From Mycobacterium kyogaense (GTDB taxonomy: Bacteria > Actinomycetota > Actinomycetes > Mycobacteriales > Mycobacteriaceae): a stretch of DNA of 64,000 nucleotides. The stretch spans positions 1 to 64,000 of the forward strand of contig NZ_QJUA01000011.1 in assembly GCF_003254575.1 (NCBI RefSeq). The letters run 5' to 3'. Shown one piece after another: positions 36,347-45,834 of the stretch; positions within the stretch are counted from its first letter, which is position 1, and the number at the start of each line of letters is the position of its first letter. The position numbers and the translations under genes were made by a program. The notes beneath the pieces were generated by a model that saw nothing but the letters and a program-made list of their open reading frames with translations, was not told the origin of the DNA and did no database searches.

Positions 36347-36997
36347 ATGCTGATCGCCATGTCGGAGCGGGTCAGCGTGGTGGTCGGCGACGACCACCCG
36401 ATGTTCCGCGACGGCGTGGTCCGGGCGTTGCAGTCCAGCGGCTCCATCGAGGTGGTGGCCGAGGCCGACGACGGAACCGCCGCGCTGGCCGCCATCCGCG
36501 AGCACCGGCCCCAGGTGGCGCTGCTCGACTACCGCATGCCGGGGATGGACGGCGCCGCCGTTGCCGCCGCAGTGGTCCGCGATGCACTGCCCACCCGGGT
36601 GCTGCTCATCTCCGCGCACGACGAGTCGGCGATCGTGTACCGGGCGCTGCAGGACGGGGCGGCCGGATTCCTGCCCAAGGAGTCGACCCGCAGCGAACTG
36701 GTCAACGCGGTGCTCGACTGCGCGAAGGGCCGCGACGTGGTCGCGCCGAGCCTCGCCGCGGGGCTCGCGGGCGAGATCCGGCGGCGCGCCGAACCCGACG
36801 CCCCGGCGCTCAGTCCGCGCGAACGAGAAGTCCTCGTGCTCATCGCAGGTGGCGCCAGCATTCCCGCGATGGCCAAGGAGCTGTTCCTGGCGCCGTCGAC
36901 GGTGAAAACGCATGTGCAGCGGCTCTACGAGAAGCTCGGCGTGAGCGACCGGGCGGCCGCGGTCGCCGAGGCGATGCGTCGCAAACTGCTGGACTGA
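36347..36997 (+). CDS. NarL/LuxR-type response regulator
   Basis: This is a 216-residue protein. The receiver domain has the acidic pocket GDDHP, the phosphoacceptor Asp61 (ALLDYRMPGMDG) and a conserved Lys in GFLPKEST. The DNA-binding domain (about 150-216) has LSPREREVLVLIAGGAS and STVKTHVQRLYEKLG. ATG at 36359 is a possible shorter start (MSERVS). It pairs with the histidine kinase six bases downstream. Confidence 0.92.
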   Translation: MLIAMSERVSVVVGDDHPMFRDGVVRALQSSGSIEVVAEADDGTAALAAIREHRPQVALLDYRMPGMDGAAVAAAVVRDALPTRVLLISAHDESAIVYRALQDGAAGFLPKESTRSELVNAVLDCAKGRDVVAPSLAAGLAGEIRRRAEPDAPALSPREREVLVLIAGGASIPAMAKELFLAPSTVKTHVQRLYEKLGVSDRAAAVAEAMRRKLLD

Positions 36998-37003
36998 CCC
37001 GGG

Positions 37004-38197
37004 ATGGAGCGGGTGCGCCTCTGGCGCGACTTCCTGGCCGCCGAACCGGTGCGCGTCTCGGCGCTACTGCGACTGCCCCTGATCGCCCTGATCGGTGTGC
37101 TGGTGTGGATCTGGGATGTCGACCACTGGTTGCCACAGCTCTACGCCGCGATCCTGGGCTGCTACGCGATCGCGGCCGTGGTGTGGTTGATCGCGGTGGT
37201 GCGCGGCCCGGTGCCGCGCTGGGCCGACTGGACGTCGACGGTCATCGATCTGACGGTCATCATCGCGCTCTGCCTGGTGTCCGGTGGCGCGACCGCGGCG
37301 CTGCTCCCCGTGTTCTTCCTGCTGCCCATCTCGGTGGCGTTCCAGGACCGGCCGGGTCTCTCGGCGCTCATCGGCGGGGTGACGGCGCTCGGCTACCTCG
37401 CGGTGTGGATCTTCTACTCCAAGCGTGATGACCGCGTCGGTCTGCCCAACATGGTCTACACGCACTTCGGCTTCATGGTGTGGATGGCGGTGGCCACCAC
37501 CGCGCTGAGCCTCGTGCTGGCCTGGCGCGCGGCCCGGCTGACCGCGCTGCAGGAGGTGCGCAGGCATTTGGTGTCCGAGGCGATGCAGTCCGACGAGCGA
37601 CACAACCGCGAGGTCGCCGAGCACCTGCACGACGGGCCGCTGCAGACGCTGCTCGCCGCCCGGCTGGAACTCGACGAGGCCCGTGAGCGTCACGCCGACC
37701 CCGCGCTGGACCTCGTCTACACCGCGCTGCAGGAGACGGCCGCCGGGCTGCGCTCGACGGTGTCGGAGCTGCACCCGCAGGTGCTCGCGCAGCTCGGTCT
37801 CACCGCGGGCGTACGAGAGCTGTTGCGCCAGTTCCAGACTCGCCACGACGTCGACGTCATCGCCGAACTCGACGAGGTCGGCCACCCAGCGTCGCAGACG
37901 CTGATGTACCGGGCGGCCCGTGAGCTGCTCACCAACGTCGGCAAGCACGCGGGTGCCACGACGGTGAACGTCGACCTGGTGCGTTGCGGTGATCGCGTCA
38001 TCCTGACCGTCGCCGACGACGGCTGTGGCTTCGATCCCGGTGTCGTCGGCCGGTCGCTGGCGGCCGGGCACATCGGACTCGGCTCGCTGCAGGCCCGGTT
38101 CGACGCGATGGGCGGATCGATGCACATCGAGTCGGCCGACGGACGTGGCAGCCGGATCGTCGCCGCGTCACCGCGGGAACCTCAGACGGTGCCGTAA
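37004..38197 (+). CDS. NarL-type sensor histidine kinase
   Basis: This is a 397-residue membrane kinase. About six membrane spans (22-36, 45-67, 78-95, 97-112, 122-138, 155-175) form an uncharacterised sensor. The HisKA_3 dimerisation helix holds the phosphorylated His209 (EHLHDGPLQ). The HATPase domain has ELLTNVGKHA (N box) and DDGCGFDP (G1 box). The signal cannot be inferred, since there is no extracytoplasmic domain. It is co-transcribed with the response regulator. Confidence 0.9.
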   Translation: MERVRLWRDFLAAEPVRVSALLRLPLIALIGVLVWIWDVDHWLPQLYAAILGCYAIAAVVWLIAVVRGPVPRWADWTSTVIDLTVIIALCLVSGGATAALLPVFFLLPISVAFQDRPGLSALIGGVTALGYLAVWIFYSKRDDRVGLPNMVYTHFGFMVWMAVATTALSLVLAWRAARLTALQEVRRHLVSEAMQSDERHNREVAEHLHDGPLQTLLAARLELDEARERHADPALDLVYTALQETAAGLRSTVSELHPQVLAQLGLTAGVRELLRQFQTRHDVDVIAELDEVGHPASQTLMYRAARELLTNVGKHAGATTVNVDLVRCGDRVILTVADDGCGFDPGVVGRSLAAGHIGLGSLQARFDAMGGSMHIESADGRGSRIVAASPREPQTVP

Positions 38198-38207
38198 TTG
38201 TCCGACT

Positions 38208-38225
38208 CTCCCCCGCAAGCGGGAG
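38208..38225. terminator. Hairpin between convergent kinase and pntB genes
   Basis: CTCCCCCGC-AA-GCGGGAG is a near-perfect hairpin located between the ends of two convergent genes. That placement fits a bidirectional terminator. No T-run follows. Its sequence is almost the same as the hairpin at 41351-41368 on the far side of pntAB. Confidence 0.5.
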
Positions 38226-38268
38226 GTGCCCCCACAACGCGGCTCGTCCCCTCGCCGCTTGATCGTCG

Positions 38269-39708
38269 TCAGACGGTCTGAGTCGCTCCCAAGGCGGCGT
38301 TGATCGCGTCGACCCGGTCCTTGGCATCGCCGAACAGCATCTGCGTGTTCTCCCGGAAGAACAGCGGGTTCTGCACGCCGGCGTAGCCGGAGGCCATCGA
38401 CCGCTTGAACACGATGACGTTGTCGGCGTTCCACACCGTCAGCACCGGCATACCGGCGATCGGTGACCCCGGATCCTCCGACGCCGCCGGGTTGACGGTG
38501 TCGTTCGCGCCGATGACCAGCACGACCGACGTGCCGTCGAAGTCGTCGTTGATCTCGTCCATCTCGAGCACGATGTCGTAGGGCACCTTCGCCTCGGCCA
38601 GCAGCACGTTCATGTGCCCGGGCAGGCGGCCGGCGACGGGGTGGATGCCGAAGCGGACCTCGACACCACGCTCGCGCAGCTTGCGGGTCAGCTCGGCCAC
38701 CCCGTACTGCGCCTGGGCGACGGCCATCCCGTAACCCGGCGTGATGATCACGCTGCTGGCGTTGGACAGCAGCTCCGCAGCGCCATCAGCGGTGATCTCG
38801 CGGTGTTCGCCGTAATCCTTGTCTTCGGACGGGCCGGCCTCGATCCCGAAGCCGCCGGCGATGACCGAGATGAACGACCGGTTCATCGCCTTGCACATGA
38901 TGTAGGACAGGTAGGCACCCGAGGAGCCGACGAGCGCGCCGGTGATGATCAGCAGATCGTTGCCGAGCAGGAAGCCCGACGCCGCCGCGGCCCAGCCGGA
39001 GTAGCTGTTGAGCATCGACACCACGACGGGCATGTCGCCGCCGCCGATCGAGGCGACCAGGTGCCAGCCCAGCAGCAGCGCCAGCGCCGTGACGACGACG
39101 AGCAGCCACAGCTGCGGGTCGATCACGAACCACACCGTCAACGCCGCGAACAGCACCAGCGCGCCCACGTTCAGCGCGTTCTTGCCCGGCAGCATCATCG
39201 GCGCGCTCTTGATGCGTGCCGACAGCTTCAGGTTGGCGACGATCGAGCCGGTGAACGTCACGGCGCCGATGAACACGCCGATCACGACCTCGGCCGAGTG
39301 GATGCCGAGCATGCCCTCGCTGCCGAGCTGGACGGCCTCGGCGCCGGCGAGATCACGTTCGACATGCAGGTAGCCGTTCCAGCCGACCAGCACGGCGGCC
39401 AGGCCGACGAAGCTGTGCAGCAGCGCGATCAGCTCCGGCATGCCCGTCATCTCGACGACCTTGGCGCGCCACAGTCCGATCGCGGCGCCGATGGCCATCG
39501 CCACCACCAGCAGCGCGAGCCCCAGCGGCTCGATGTGGCGGGCCAGCGCCAGCACGATCGTCGCGACCAGCGCGATCGCCATGCCGGCGATGCCGAACGA
39601 GTTACCGGCGCGCGACGTCTCGTGCTTGGACAGGCCGGCCAGCGCCAGGATGAACAGCAGCGCGGCGACGACGTAGGCGGCAGTGGCCGCGGTTTCGAGA
39701 GTGAACAT
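38269..39708 (-). CDS. pntB: NAD(P) transhydrogenase subunit beta
   Basis: This is a 479-residue protein. The N-terminal half is a block of about nine membrane spans (proton channel, dII). The C-terminal part (about 290-479) is the NADP(H)-binding dIII with [29 protein letters not shown] and the [15 protein letters not shown] segment. With PntA it couples hydride transfer from NADH to NADP to proton flow. It starts five bases after pntA. Length and motifs are intact. Confidence 0.95.
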   Translation of the reverse strand: MFTLETAATAAYVVAALLFILALAGLSKHETSRAGNSFGIAGMAIALVATIVLALARHIEPLGLALLVVAMAIGAAIGLWRAKVVEMTGMPELIALLHSFVGLAAVLVGWNGYLHVERDLAGAEAVQLGSEGMLGIHSAEVVIGVFIGAVTFTGSIVANLKLSARIKSAPMMLPGKNALNVGALVLFAALTVWFVIDPQLWLLVVVTALALLLGWHLVASIGGGDMPVVVSMLNSYSGWAAAASGFLLGNDLLIITGALVGSSGAYLSYIMCKAMNRSFISVIAGGFGIEAGPSEDKDYGEHREITADGAAELLSNASSVIITPGYGMAVAQAQYGVAELTRKLRERGVEVRFGIHPVAGRLPGHMNVLLAEAKVPYDIVLEMDEINDDFDGTSVVLVIGANDTVNPAASEDPGSPIAGMPVLTVWNADNVIVFKRSMASGYAGVQNPLFFRENTQMLFGDAKDRVDAINAALGATQTV

Positions 39709-39713
39709 TGCTT

Positions 39714-41237
39714 CTAGCTCCTCGAGAACATGGCCAGCATGCGGCGGGTCACCGCGAAGCCGCCGAAGACGTTGATGCTGGCGAGCAGGATCGCGGCGAA
39801 CGCGACCGCGGTGATGACGGGGTTGCCGTGTCCGATCTGCAGCAGAGCGCCGACGACAATGATGCCGGAGATCGCGTTGGTCACCGACATGAGCGGGGTG
39901 TGCAGCGCGTGGTGCACGTTGCCGATGACGTAGTAGCCGATCACGATCGCCAGCGCGAACACCGTCAGGTGGACCTGCAGCGCGGCGGGGGACAGGGCGA
40001 TCAGCGCGAACAGCACGGCCGCGGCGGCGAAGGTGATGCCCAGCCGCCGGCCCATCGACATCGGTTTCTTCACGGGCTTCTGCGCAACCGGCTCGGCGGC
40101 CTTCGCGGCGGGCGCCGCGGAGACCTGCACCGGGGGCGGCGGCCAGGTGAGCTCGCCGTCGCGGACGACGGTCACCGACCGCTGCACGACATCCTGGAAA
40201 TCCAGTCGAAGTTCGCCATTTTTCTCAGGCGTGACCAGCTTGAGCAGATTGACCAGGTTGGTGCCGTAGAGCTGCGACGCGGTGGCAGGCAGCCGGCCGG
40301 CGAGGTCGGTGTAGCCGATGATCGTGACGCCGTTGTCGGTGACGACGGCCTGGTCCTTGACCGTGCCCTCGACGTTGCCGCCGTTGGCGGCGGCCATGTC
40401 GACGATCACGCTGCCGGGCCGCATCGAGGCGACCATGTCGGCGGTGATGATCCGGGGCGCGGGCCGTCCGGGGATCAGCGCCGTGGTGATGATGATGTCG
40501 ACGTCCTTGGCCTGGTCGGCGTACAGCGCGGCCTCGCGGGCCTTGTAGTCGTCGCCCATCTCCTTGGCGTATCCGGTCACCGACACCTCGGCCGCGGCCG
40601 GATCGACAGCCAGGTACTCACCGCCCAGGGACTTGACCTGGTCGGCCACCTCGGGACGCGGATCGGTGGCGCGCACGATGGCGCCCAGGCTGCCCGCCGC
40701 GCCGATCGCGGCGAGGCCGGCCACGCCGGCGCCGACGACGAGGACCTTGGCCGGGGGGACCTTGCCCGCCGCGGTGACCTGCCCGGTGAAGAACCGGCCG
40801 AAGCGGTGCGCGGCCTCGACCACCGCGCGATACCCGGCGATGTTGGCCATCGAGGACAGCACGTCGAGGGACTGCGCCCGCGAGATGCGGGGTACGGCGT
40901 CCATCGCCAGCACCGTGACGGGCCGCGCGGACAGCTTCTCCACCAGCTCGGGCTTGAGGGCCGGGGAGATCAGGCTGATGAGGGTGGCGCCGTCGCGCAG
41001 CAGGGCGATCTCGTAGTCGTTCGGGGCGTTGACCTTGAGGATGATGTCCCCGGCCCACGGATCACCGATGGTGGCGCCGGCCTCGGTGTACGCCGCATCG
41101 GAGAAACTGGCGGCCGCACCTGCCCCGGACTCCACGGCTACCTCGTAGCCGAGCTTGAGCAGTTGCCCGACGGTCTGCGGGGTCGCGGCGACGCGCGTCT
41201 CCCCGGGCAGGGACTCTCTCGGTATCCCGATGATCAT
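39714..41237 (-). CDS. pntA: NAD(P) transhydrogenase subunit alpha, undivided
   Basis: This is a 507-residue protein holding in one chain what is split into PntAa and PntAb in M. tuberculosis. Residues 1-370 are the NAD(H)-binding dI domain (MIIGIPRE start, [15 protein letters not shown]ossmann motif, [18 protein letters not shown]). An Ala/Pro/Lys-rich linker follows at about 375-405. Residues 410-507 hold the membrane spans and the [20 protein letters not shown] segment. This is the E. coli-like arrangement. The ATG at 41237 matches the family start exactly. Confidence 0.95.
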   Translation of the reverse strand: MIIGIPRESLPGETRVAATPQTVGQLLKLGYEVAVESGAGAAASFSDAAYTEAGATIGDPWAGDIILKVNAPNDYEIALLRDGATLISLISPALKPELVEKLSARPVTVLAMDAVPRISRAQSLDVLSSMANIAGYRAVVEAAHRFGRFFTGQVTAAGKVPPAKVLVVGAGVAGLAAIGAAGSLGAIVRATDPRPEVADQVKSLGGEYLAVDPAAAEVSVTGYAKEMGDDYKAREAALYADQAKDVDIIITTALIPGRPAPRIITADMVASMRPGSVIVDMAAANGGNVEGTVKDQAVVTDNGVTIIGYTDLAGRLPATASQLYGTNLVNLLKLVTPEKNGELRLDFQDVVQRSVTVVRDGELTWPPPPVQVSAAPAAKAAEPVAQKPVKKPMSMGRRLGITFAAAAVLFALIALSPAALQVHLTVFALAIVIGYYVIGNVHHALHTPLMSVTNAISGIIVVGALLQIGHGNPVITAVAFAAILLASINVFGGFAVTRRMLAMFSRS

Positions 41238-41350
41238 CGATGTCGATCCGATCTAGGCTTCGCGCACCGTGCCGCCGAAGGCACGTCGCTGGACGTGGAG
41301 GTTGACAGTCTAAAGAGACTCCCCGTGCAGCTCACAACCCGGAGCAGGGT

Positions 41351-41368
41351 CTCCCCCGCATGGGGGAG
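41351..41368. repeat. Palindromic element upstream of the alcohol dehydrogenase
   Basis: CTCCCCC-GCAT-GGGGGAG is a perfect seven-pair hairpin with a four-base loop. It lies in the 200-base gap between divergent pntA and the dehydrogenase, so a terminator role is not expected. Its first twelve bases nearly repeat the hairpin at 38208. Confidence 0.6.
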
Positions 41369-41437
41369 GCGCGGGGGATAGCCTCGCCCGGTGATCCGTC
41401 GCACCCCACTTCCCGCTGTTCGACGGCTGATGTTCTG

Positions 41438-42526
41438 ATGCCGACGACGACTGCGGCACTGTCCTACGACCCCGCCGATCCCTTCGTCCTGACCGAGGTT
41501 CACGTCGACGAACCGCGCGGTCACGAGATCCTGGTGCGCATCGAGGCGTCGGGCATCTGCCACACCGACCTGGTGAATCGGGCTGTCGGAGCGGCAGACC
41601 GGCCGGTGCTGCTCGGTCACGAGGGCGCCGGGACCGTCGAAGCGGTGGGTGAAGCGGTCGACGGGGTACGGCCCGGCGACCGGGTCGTGCTGACGTTCCG
41701 GTCCTGCGGCCGCTGCCGCAACTGCGTGGCAGACAGACCGGCGTACTGCCGCGACGCGTTGCGCCTCAACGGTTTCGGACAACGCGCCGATGGATCGGCG
41801 CGCGTGACGGCGGATGATACCCGGGTGCTCGACGGTTTCTTCGGTCAGTCCAGCCTGGCGGGTTACGCCTTGAGCACGCCGGACAACACCGTGGTGGTGG
41901 GCGCCGACGTGGATCCCGTGGTGGCGGCGCCACTCGGGTGCGGCTTCCAGACCGGGGCCGGTGCGGTGCTCAACCTGATGCGACCGCGCCCGGGCAGTTC
42001 GGTGGTCGTATTCGGCGGTGGCGCAGTCGGTTTGGCGGGACTGCTGGCCGCGCTGGCCGCCGATGCGCAGACCGTGGTGGTGATCGAACCGTCCCCGCAG
42101 CGCCGCGCCCTCGCCGAAAGCCTCGGAGCGCATGCCAGCCTGGCGCCCGGCGACGACGTCGTGGGCGCCGTGCGCGATCTCACCGGCGGAGGCGCCGACC
42201 ACGCCCTGGACACCACGGGCCGTCCTGACGTCCTCGCCGACGCCGTCGCCGCACTGGCCGTCGGCGGATCGGCGGTGGCGGTCGGGTTGGGCGCCGGGGT
42301 GCCCGCGATCGACCTGCGGGACCTCGTGCTGCGCGGCAAGACTGTGCACGGCTGCCTGGAGGGCGACTCGGTACCTGTGACGTTCATCCCACGGCTGCTC
42401 GAGCTGCACGCCGACGGTCGGCTGCCGATCGACCGGCTGATCACGGCGTTTCCGCACACCGAGGTCAACGACGCCCTGGCGGCACAGCACAGCGGCGATG
42501 TCGTCAAACCCGTGCTCACCTGGTGA
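41438..42526 (+). CDS. Zinc-dependent alcohol dehydrogenase
   Basis: This is a 362-residue MDR alcohol dehydrogenase. The catalytic zinc ligands are the Cys in SGICHTDL and the His in LLGHEGAG. The structural zinc is held by four cysteines in CGRCRNCVADRPAYC. The Rossmann motif is VFGGGAVGLAGLLAA. The sequence recalls aryl- or benzyl-alcohol dehydrogenases. ATG at 41438 was chosen because the upstream part of the frame crosses the palindromic element and reads unlike protein. A 66-base gap with an inverted repeat parts it from the ABC transporter genes. Confidence 0.9.
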   Translation: MPTTTAALSYDPADPFVLTEVHVDEPRGHEILVRIEASGICHTDLVNRAVGAADRPVLLGHEGAGTVEAVGEAVDGVRPGDRVVLTFRSCGRCRNCVADRPAYCRDALRLNGFGQRADGSARVTADDTRVLDGFFGQSSLAGYALSTPDNTVVVGADVDPVVAAPLGCGFQTGAGAVLNLMRPRPGSSVVVFGGGAVGLAGLLAALAADAQTVVVIEPSPQRRALAESLGAHASLAPGDDVVGAVRDLTGGGADHALDTTGRPDVLADAVAALAVGGSAVAVGLGAGVPAIDLRDLVLRGKTVHGCLEGDSVPVTFIPRLLELHADGRLPIDRLITAFPHTEVNDALAAQHSGDVVKPVLTW

Positions 42527-42566
42527 ACAGCACTTAACTTCGCGCTGAGCACAGCGCTTCTCAGAA

Positions 42567-42584
42567 GCTGACGTGTCCGTCAGC
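42567..42584. promoter_or_regulatory. Perfect inverted repeat before the ABC transporter operon
   Basis: GCTGACG (42567-42573) and CGTCAGC (42578-42584) form a perfect 7-bp inverted repeat around TGTC, nine bases before the permease GTG. It could be an operator for the transporter operon or a terminator for the dehydrogenase. It lacks a T-run. The position directly over the expected ribosome binding region favours regulation. Confidence 0.5.
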
Positions 42585-42592
42585 ATCTGCCG

Positions 42593-43462
42593 GTGTCTGT
42601 TTTCGTCGACATCACGCCCGAGGGTGCCGAGACCGCGACCCCGGTCGTCGATGCGCGCCCGCGCGGCGGTCGGTGGCGGTCCCGGCTGACCCGGGCCGCG
42701 CTGCCGCTCCTCTCCGTCGTCGTCTTCGGCGTGGTGTGGCAGCTCGCCGCGGCCAGTGGCATCTGGAACCAGACGTTCGTGCCCTACCCCGCCACGGTGT
42801 GGCGCGCCTTCCTCGACGTCTCCACGACGCACGACGGGACCCGCGGCTACGCCGGATACCTGCTGTGGGAGCACCTCTACATGACCCTGCGCCGGGTGCT
42901 CGCCGGCGTCGTGATCGGCGTGGCGCTCGGCGTCGTGCTCGGGTTGCTGATGGGCTCGGTGAGTTGGCTGCGTTCCGTGCTGGAACCGTGGTTGACGTTC
43001 CTGCGGGCGCTGCCGCCGCTGGCCTACTTCTTCCTGCTCATCATCTGGCTCGGCATCGACGAGGCACCCAAGATCACGCTGCTGGCACTGGCGGCCCTAC
43101 CGCCCGCCGCCGTGGCAACCACGGCCGCCGTCGTCGCCGCGCCCGTCGCGCTGCAGGAAGCCGCCCGCGCTCTCGGTGCGACACGGCGGCAGGTGATCCG
43201 CGACGTCGTCATCCCGTCGGCCCTGCCCGAGACGTTCACCGGGATTCGGCTGGCCGTCGGGATGGCGTACTCGTCGGTGGTCGCCGCGGAGCTGTTCAAC
43301 GGCATTCCCGGGATCGGCGGCCTCGTCAAAGACGCGAGCAACTACAACAACACCCCCGTCGTGCTGGTCGGCATCTTCGCGATCGGCTTCTCGGGTCTGG
43401 TCATCGACGGTCTTCTGCGTGCCCTGGAGCGGCGCGCAGTCCCCTGGAGAGGAAAAGTATGA
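42593..43462 (+). CDS. ABC permease, taurine/sulfonate/nitrate type
   Basis: This is a 289-residue permease of the TauC/SsuC/NrtB family with about six membrane spans. The ABC-contact loop is EAARALGATRRQVIRDVVIPSALP. It contains the AYSSVVAAELF segment usual for this group. The GTG start follows an inverted repeat and has a weak ribosome binding site. The stop overlaps the next ATG (ATGA). Confidence 0.9.
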   Translation: MSVFVDITPEGAETATPVVDARPRGGRWRSRLTRAALPLLSVVVFGVVWQLAAASGIWNQTFVPYPATVWRAFLDVSTTHDGTRGYAGYLLWEHLYMTLRRVLAGVVIGVALGVVLGLLMGSVSWLRSVLEPWLTFLRALPPLAYFFLLIIWLGIDEAPKITLLALAALPPAAVATTAAVVAAPVALQEAARALGATRRQVIRDVVIPSALPETFTGIRLAVGMAYSSVVAAELFNGIPGIGGLVKDASNYNNTPVVLVGIFAIGFSGLVIDGLLRALERRAVPWRGKV

Positions 43463-44496
43463 AGCTGAAATGGTCACTGGCCGTGCTGATCACGGCACTG
43501 ATCTCGGTGCTGACGCTGAGCGGCTGCTCGGTCGACAACAGCGGTCAGGATGCGTCCAAGGAGACGATCCGCATCGGCTACCAGGCCTTCCCCAGCGGTG
43601 ACCTGATCGTCAAGAACAAGCGCTGGCTCGAGGACGCGCTGCCCGACTACAACATCAAGTGGACGAAGTTCGACTCCGGCGCCGACGTCAACACCGCGTT
43701 CATCGCCAAGGAACTCGATTTCGGCGCGCTGGGGTCGAGCCCGGTGGCGCGCGGCCTCTCGGCTCCGCTCAACATCCCCTACAAGGTGGCGTTCGTGCTC
43801 GACGTCGCGGGTGACAACGAGGCGCTGGTCGCCCGCAACGGCAGCGGCGTCGACACGATCGCCCAGCTGAAGGGCAAGCGCATCGGCACACCGTTCGCGT
43901 CGACCGCGCACTACAGCCTACTCGCAGCATTGAACCAGAACGGGTTGTCGCCCAACGACGTTCAGCTCGTCGATCTGCAACCGCAGGCCATCCTCGCGGC
44001 CTGGGAGCGCGGTGACATCGACGCGGCCTACACCTGGCTGCCGACGCTGGACGAGTTGCGCAAGACCGGCAAGGACCTGATCACCAGCCGCCAGTTGGCC
44101 AAGGACGGGAAGCCGACCCTGGACCTCGGCGCCGTCTCCGACGATTTCGCAGCCAAGCACTCAGACGTCGTCGACGTCTGGCGTCAGCAGGAGGCGCGTG
44201 CGCTGTCGTTGATCCAGAGCGATCCCCAGGCAGCCGCCACGGCGATCGCCGCCGAAATCGGGCTGACCCCGGATGCGGTCGCCGGGCAGCTCAAGCAGGG
44301 CGTGTACCTGACGCCCCAACAGGTTGCGTCGCCGGAATGGCTTGGCGCAGAGGGAAAGCCGGGCAACATCGCGGTGAACCTGCAGAGCGCGTCGCAGTTC
44401 CTCGCCGAGCAGAAGCAGATCCCGTCGGCGGCCAACCTGCAGACCTTCCAGGATGCGATCTACACCAAGGGTCTGCCGGATGTTCTCGCTCCATGA
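43459..44496 (+). CDS. Lipoprotein solute-binding protein of the ABC importer
   Basis: This is a 345-residue protein. The lipoprotein signal peptide ends in the lipobox LSGC (Cys23). The mature part is a type 2 periplasmic fold of the TauA/SsuA kind: IRIGYQAFPSGDLIVKNK near the start, then FGALGSSPVARGL, then GKRIGTPFASTAHYSLL. The YTWLPTLDEL segment lies where TauA binds its ligand. Taurine or an alkyl sulfonate is the best guess, but nitrate- or thiamine-like ligands are not excluded. An AGAGGAAAAGT precedes the ATG. Confidence 0.9.
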   Translation: MKLKWSLAVLITALISVLTLSGCSVDNSGQDASKETIRIGYQAFPSGDLIVKNKRWLEDALPDYNIKWTKFDSGADVNTAFIAKELDFGALGSSPVARGLSAPLNIPYKVAFVLDVAGDNEALVARNGSGVDTIAQLKGKRIGTPFASTAHYSLLAALNQNGLSPNDVQLVDLQPQAILAAWERGDIDAAYTWLPTLDELRKTGKDLITSRQLAKDGKPTLDLGAVSDDFAAKHSDVVDVWRQQEARALSLIQSDPQAAATAIAAEIGLTPDAVAGQLKQGVYLTPQQVASPEWLGAEGKPGNIAVNLQSASQFLAEQKQIPSAANLQTFQDAIYTKGLPDVLAP

Positions 44497-45272
44497 CCGC
44501 GACCACTGACACGGCGATCCGGGTCAACGCGGTCTCGCACCGATACGGCAGCGGCCGGAACGCGGTGACTGCGGTCGGCCCGGTCGATCTGACCATCGAG
44601 CCCGGCTCCTTCGTCGTACTCGTCGGCGCATCGGGGTGTGGCAAGTCCACGCTGCTGCGACTGCTCGCCGGCTTCGAGACGCCGACCCAGGGCTCGGTCG
44701 AGATCGGCGGTGCGCCACCGAGTCCCGGCGTCAGCGCGGGCGTGGTGTTCCAACAGCCGCGGCTGTTCCCGTGGCGGACCGTGGGCGGCAACGTGGAGCT
44801 GGCGCTCACCTACGCGAAGGTGCCGCGTGAGCGACGGGCCGAGCGGCGCGAACAACTGCTCGACCGGGTGGGGTTGTCCGGCATGGCACATCGCCGCATC
44901 TGGGAGATCAGCGGCGGTCAGCAGCAACGAGTCGCGATCGCTCGGGCACTCGCCGCGGAGACACCGCTGTTCCTGCTCGACGAGCCGTTCGCCGCGCTCG
45001 ACGCGCTAACGCGTGAGCGGCTGCAGGAGGACGTGCGAGCGGTGAGCGCCGAATCCGGTCGCACCACCGTGTTCGTCACGCACAGCGCCGACGAGGCGGC
45101 GTTCCTGGGCTCGCGGATCATCGTGCTCAGCCGCCGGCCGGGGCAGGTCGCGCTGGACATCCCGGTGGACCTGCCGCGCTCGGGTGTCGATCCCGACGAA
45201 TTGCGGCGATCCCCGGAGTACGGCCGGTTGCGCGCCGAGGTCGGCCGGGCGGTCAAAGCCGCAGCGGCCTGA
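44493..45272 (+). CDS. ABC ATPase of the importer
   Basis: This is a 259-residue ATPase. Walker A is GASGCGKST, the Q-loop lies in VVFQQPRLFPW, the signature is ISGGQQQRVAIARAL, Walker B is PLFLLDEPFAALD, and the switch histidine is in VTHSADEAAFL. The layout is that of TauB/SsuB. The ATG overlaps the solute-binding protein stop (ATGA). The three genes form a complete importer, permease-binding protein-ATPase. Confidence 0.93.
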   Translation: MTATTDTAIRVNAVSHRYGSGRNAVTAVGPVDLTIEPGSFVVLVGASGCGKSTLLRLLAGFETPTQGSVEIGGAPPSPGVSAGVVFQQPRLFPWRTVGGNVELALTYAKVPRERRAERREQLLDRVGLSGMAHRRIWEISGGQQQRVAIARALAAETPLFLLDEPFAALDALTRERLQEDVRAVSAESGRTTVFVTHSADEAAFLGSRIIVLSRRPGQVALDIPVDLPRSGVDPDELRRSPEYGRLRAEVGRAVKAAAA

Positions 45273-45346
45273 CGATCCTGAGGCTGGGTCTCGAAACGGC
45301 ACCGATCCCGCAACGACATCGACCGGACCGGTGCGCCCACTGGCCT

Positions 45347-45727
45347 GTGAGCCGCACGATGATCGGCGTGAGCATGGTGGTCGAGCGAGGTCTGGCGAGA
45401 TGTCCGCGGTGCGTGTCGATGGCGGACTACGTCTTCATCGAATCCGTTCCGCACGGGATGCGCTACGAGGTGCGATGCCGCAAGTGCGGGGAGCGCTACT
45501 CCGAGGACATGTGGCCCACGCCCGGCGCGGAATTGGTGCGTGTCGACCGTCCGCTGCTGTGGCCACCCGACCGTGAGCCGGTGCCGCCGCGAGACTGGGT
45601 CGCCGACATTCGGGGCCATGTGTCAGCGGCGGTGCTCTGGAGCCGTGCCGAACTCGACGAAATGGTGCGACTCACTCGCACGATTGCGCCCAAACGTCGG
45701 TTTGGGCGAATGGTGGCGGCGGACTAG
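45347..45727 (+). CDS. Small zinc-ribbon protein of unknown function
   Basis: This is a 126-residue protein from the GTG at 45347. Two CxxC pairs (CPRC near residue 19 and CRKC near residue 44) bracket a short beta region and would bind one zinc. The C-terminal half is helical and basic. ATGs at 45359 and 45374 are other possible starts. I do not recognise the family. It ends against the 36-residue gene on the other strand with a four-base overlap. Confidence 0.6.
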   Translation: MSRTMIGVSMVVERGLARCPRCVSMADYVFIESVPHGMRYEVRCRKCGERYSEDMWPTPGAELVRVDRPLLWPPDREPVPPRDWVADIRGHVSAAVLWSRAELDEMVRLTRTIAPKRRFGRMVAAD

Positions 45728-45834
45728 ACCGGCGGGTACGCCGGTGGCGGGTACACGCCGCGCAGGATCCAGGCGAACCAGTTGATGCCGTACTCGAGCT
45801 CGTCGCTCGCGTCGTAATCGGGATTCGGGTCCAC
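45724..45834 (-). CDS. 36-residue protein with its own promoter
   Basis: This short gene reads DPNPDYDASDELEYGIN at the start, then WFAWILRGVYPPPAYPPV. It has an acidic N-terminus, a short Trp-rich amphipathic or hydrophobic stretch, and a Pro/Tyr tail. A textbook ribosome binding site, GGAGGT (complement of 45841-45846), lies six bases before the GTG. A TAGACT -10 on the minus strand (complement of 45874-45879) gives a short leader. The place just before the Rv0158-like TetR suggests it may correspond to the small Rv0157A gene, from memory. Function unknown. Confidence 0.7.
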   Translation of the reverse strand: MDPNPDYDASDELEYGINWFAWILRGVYPPPAYPPV

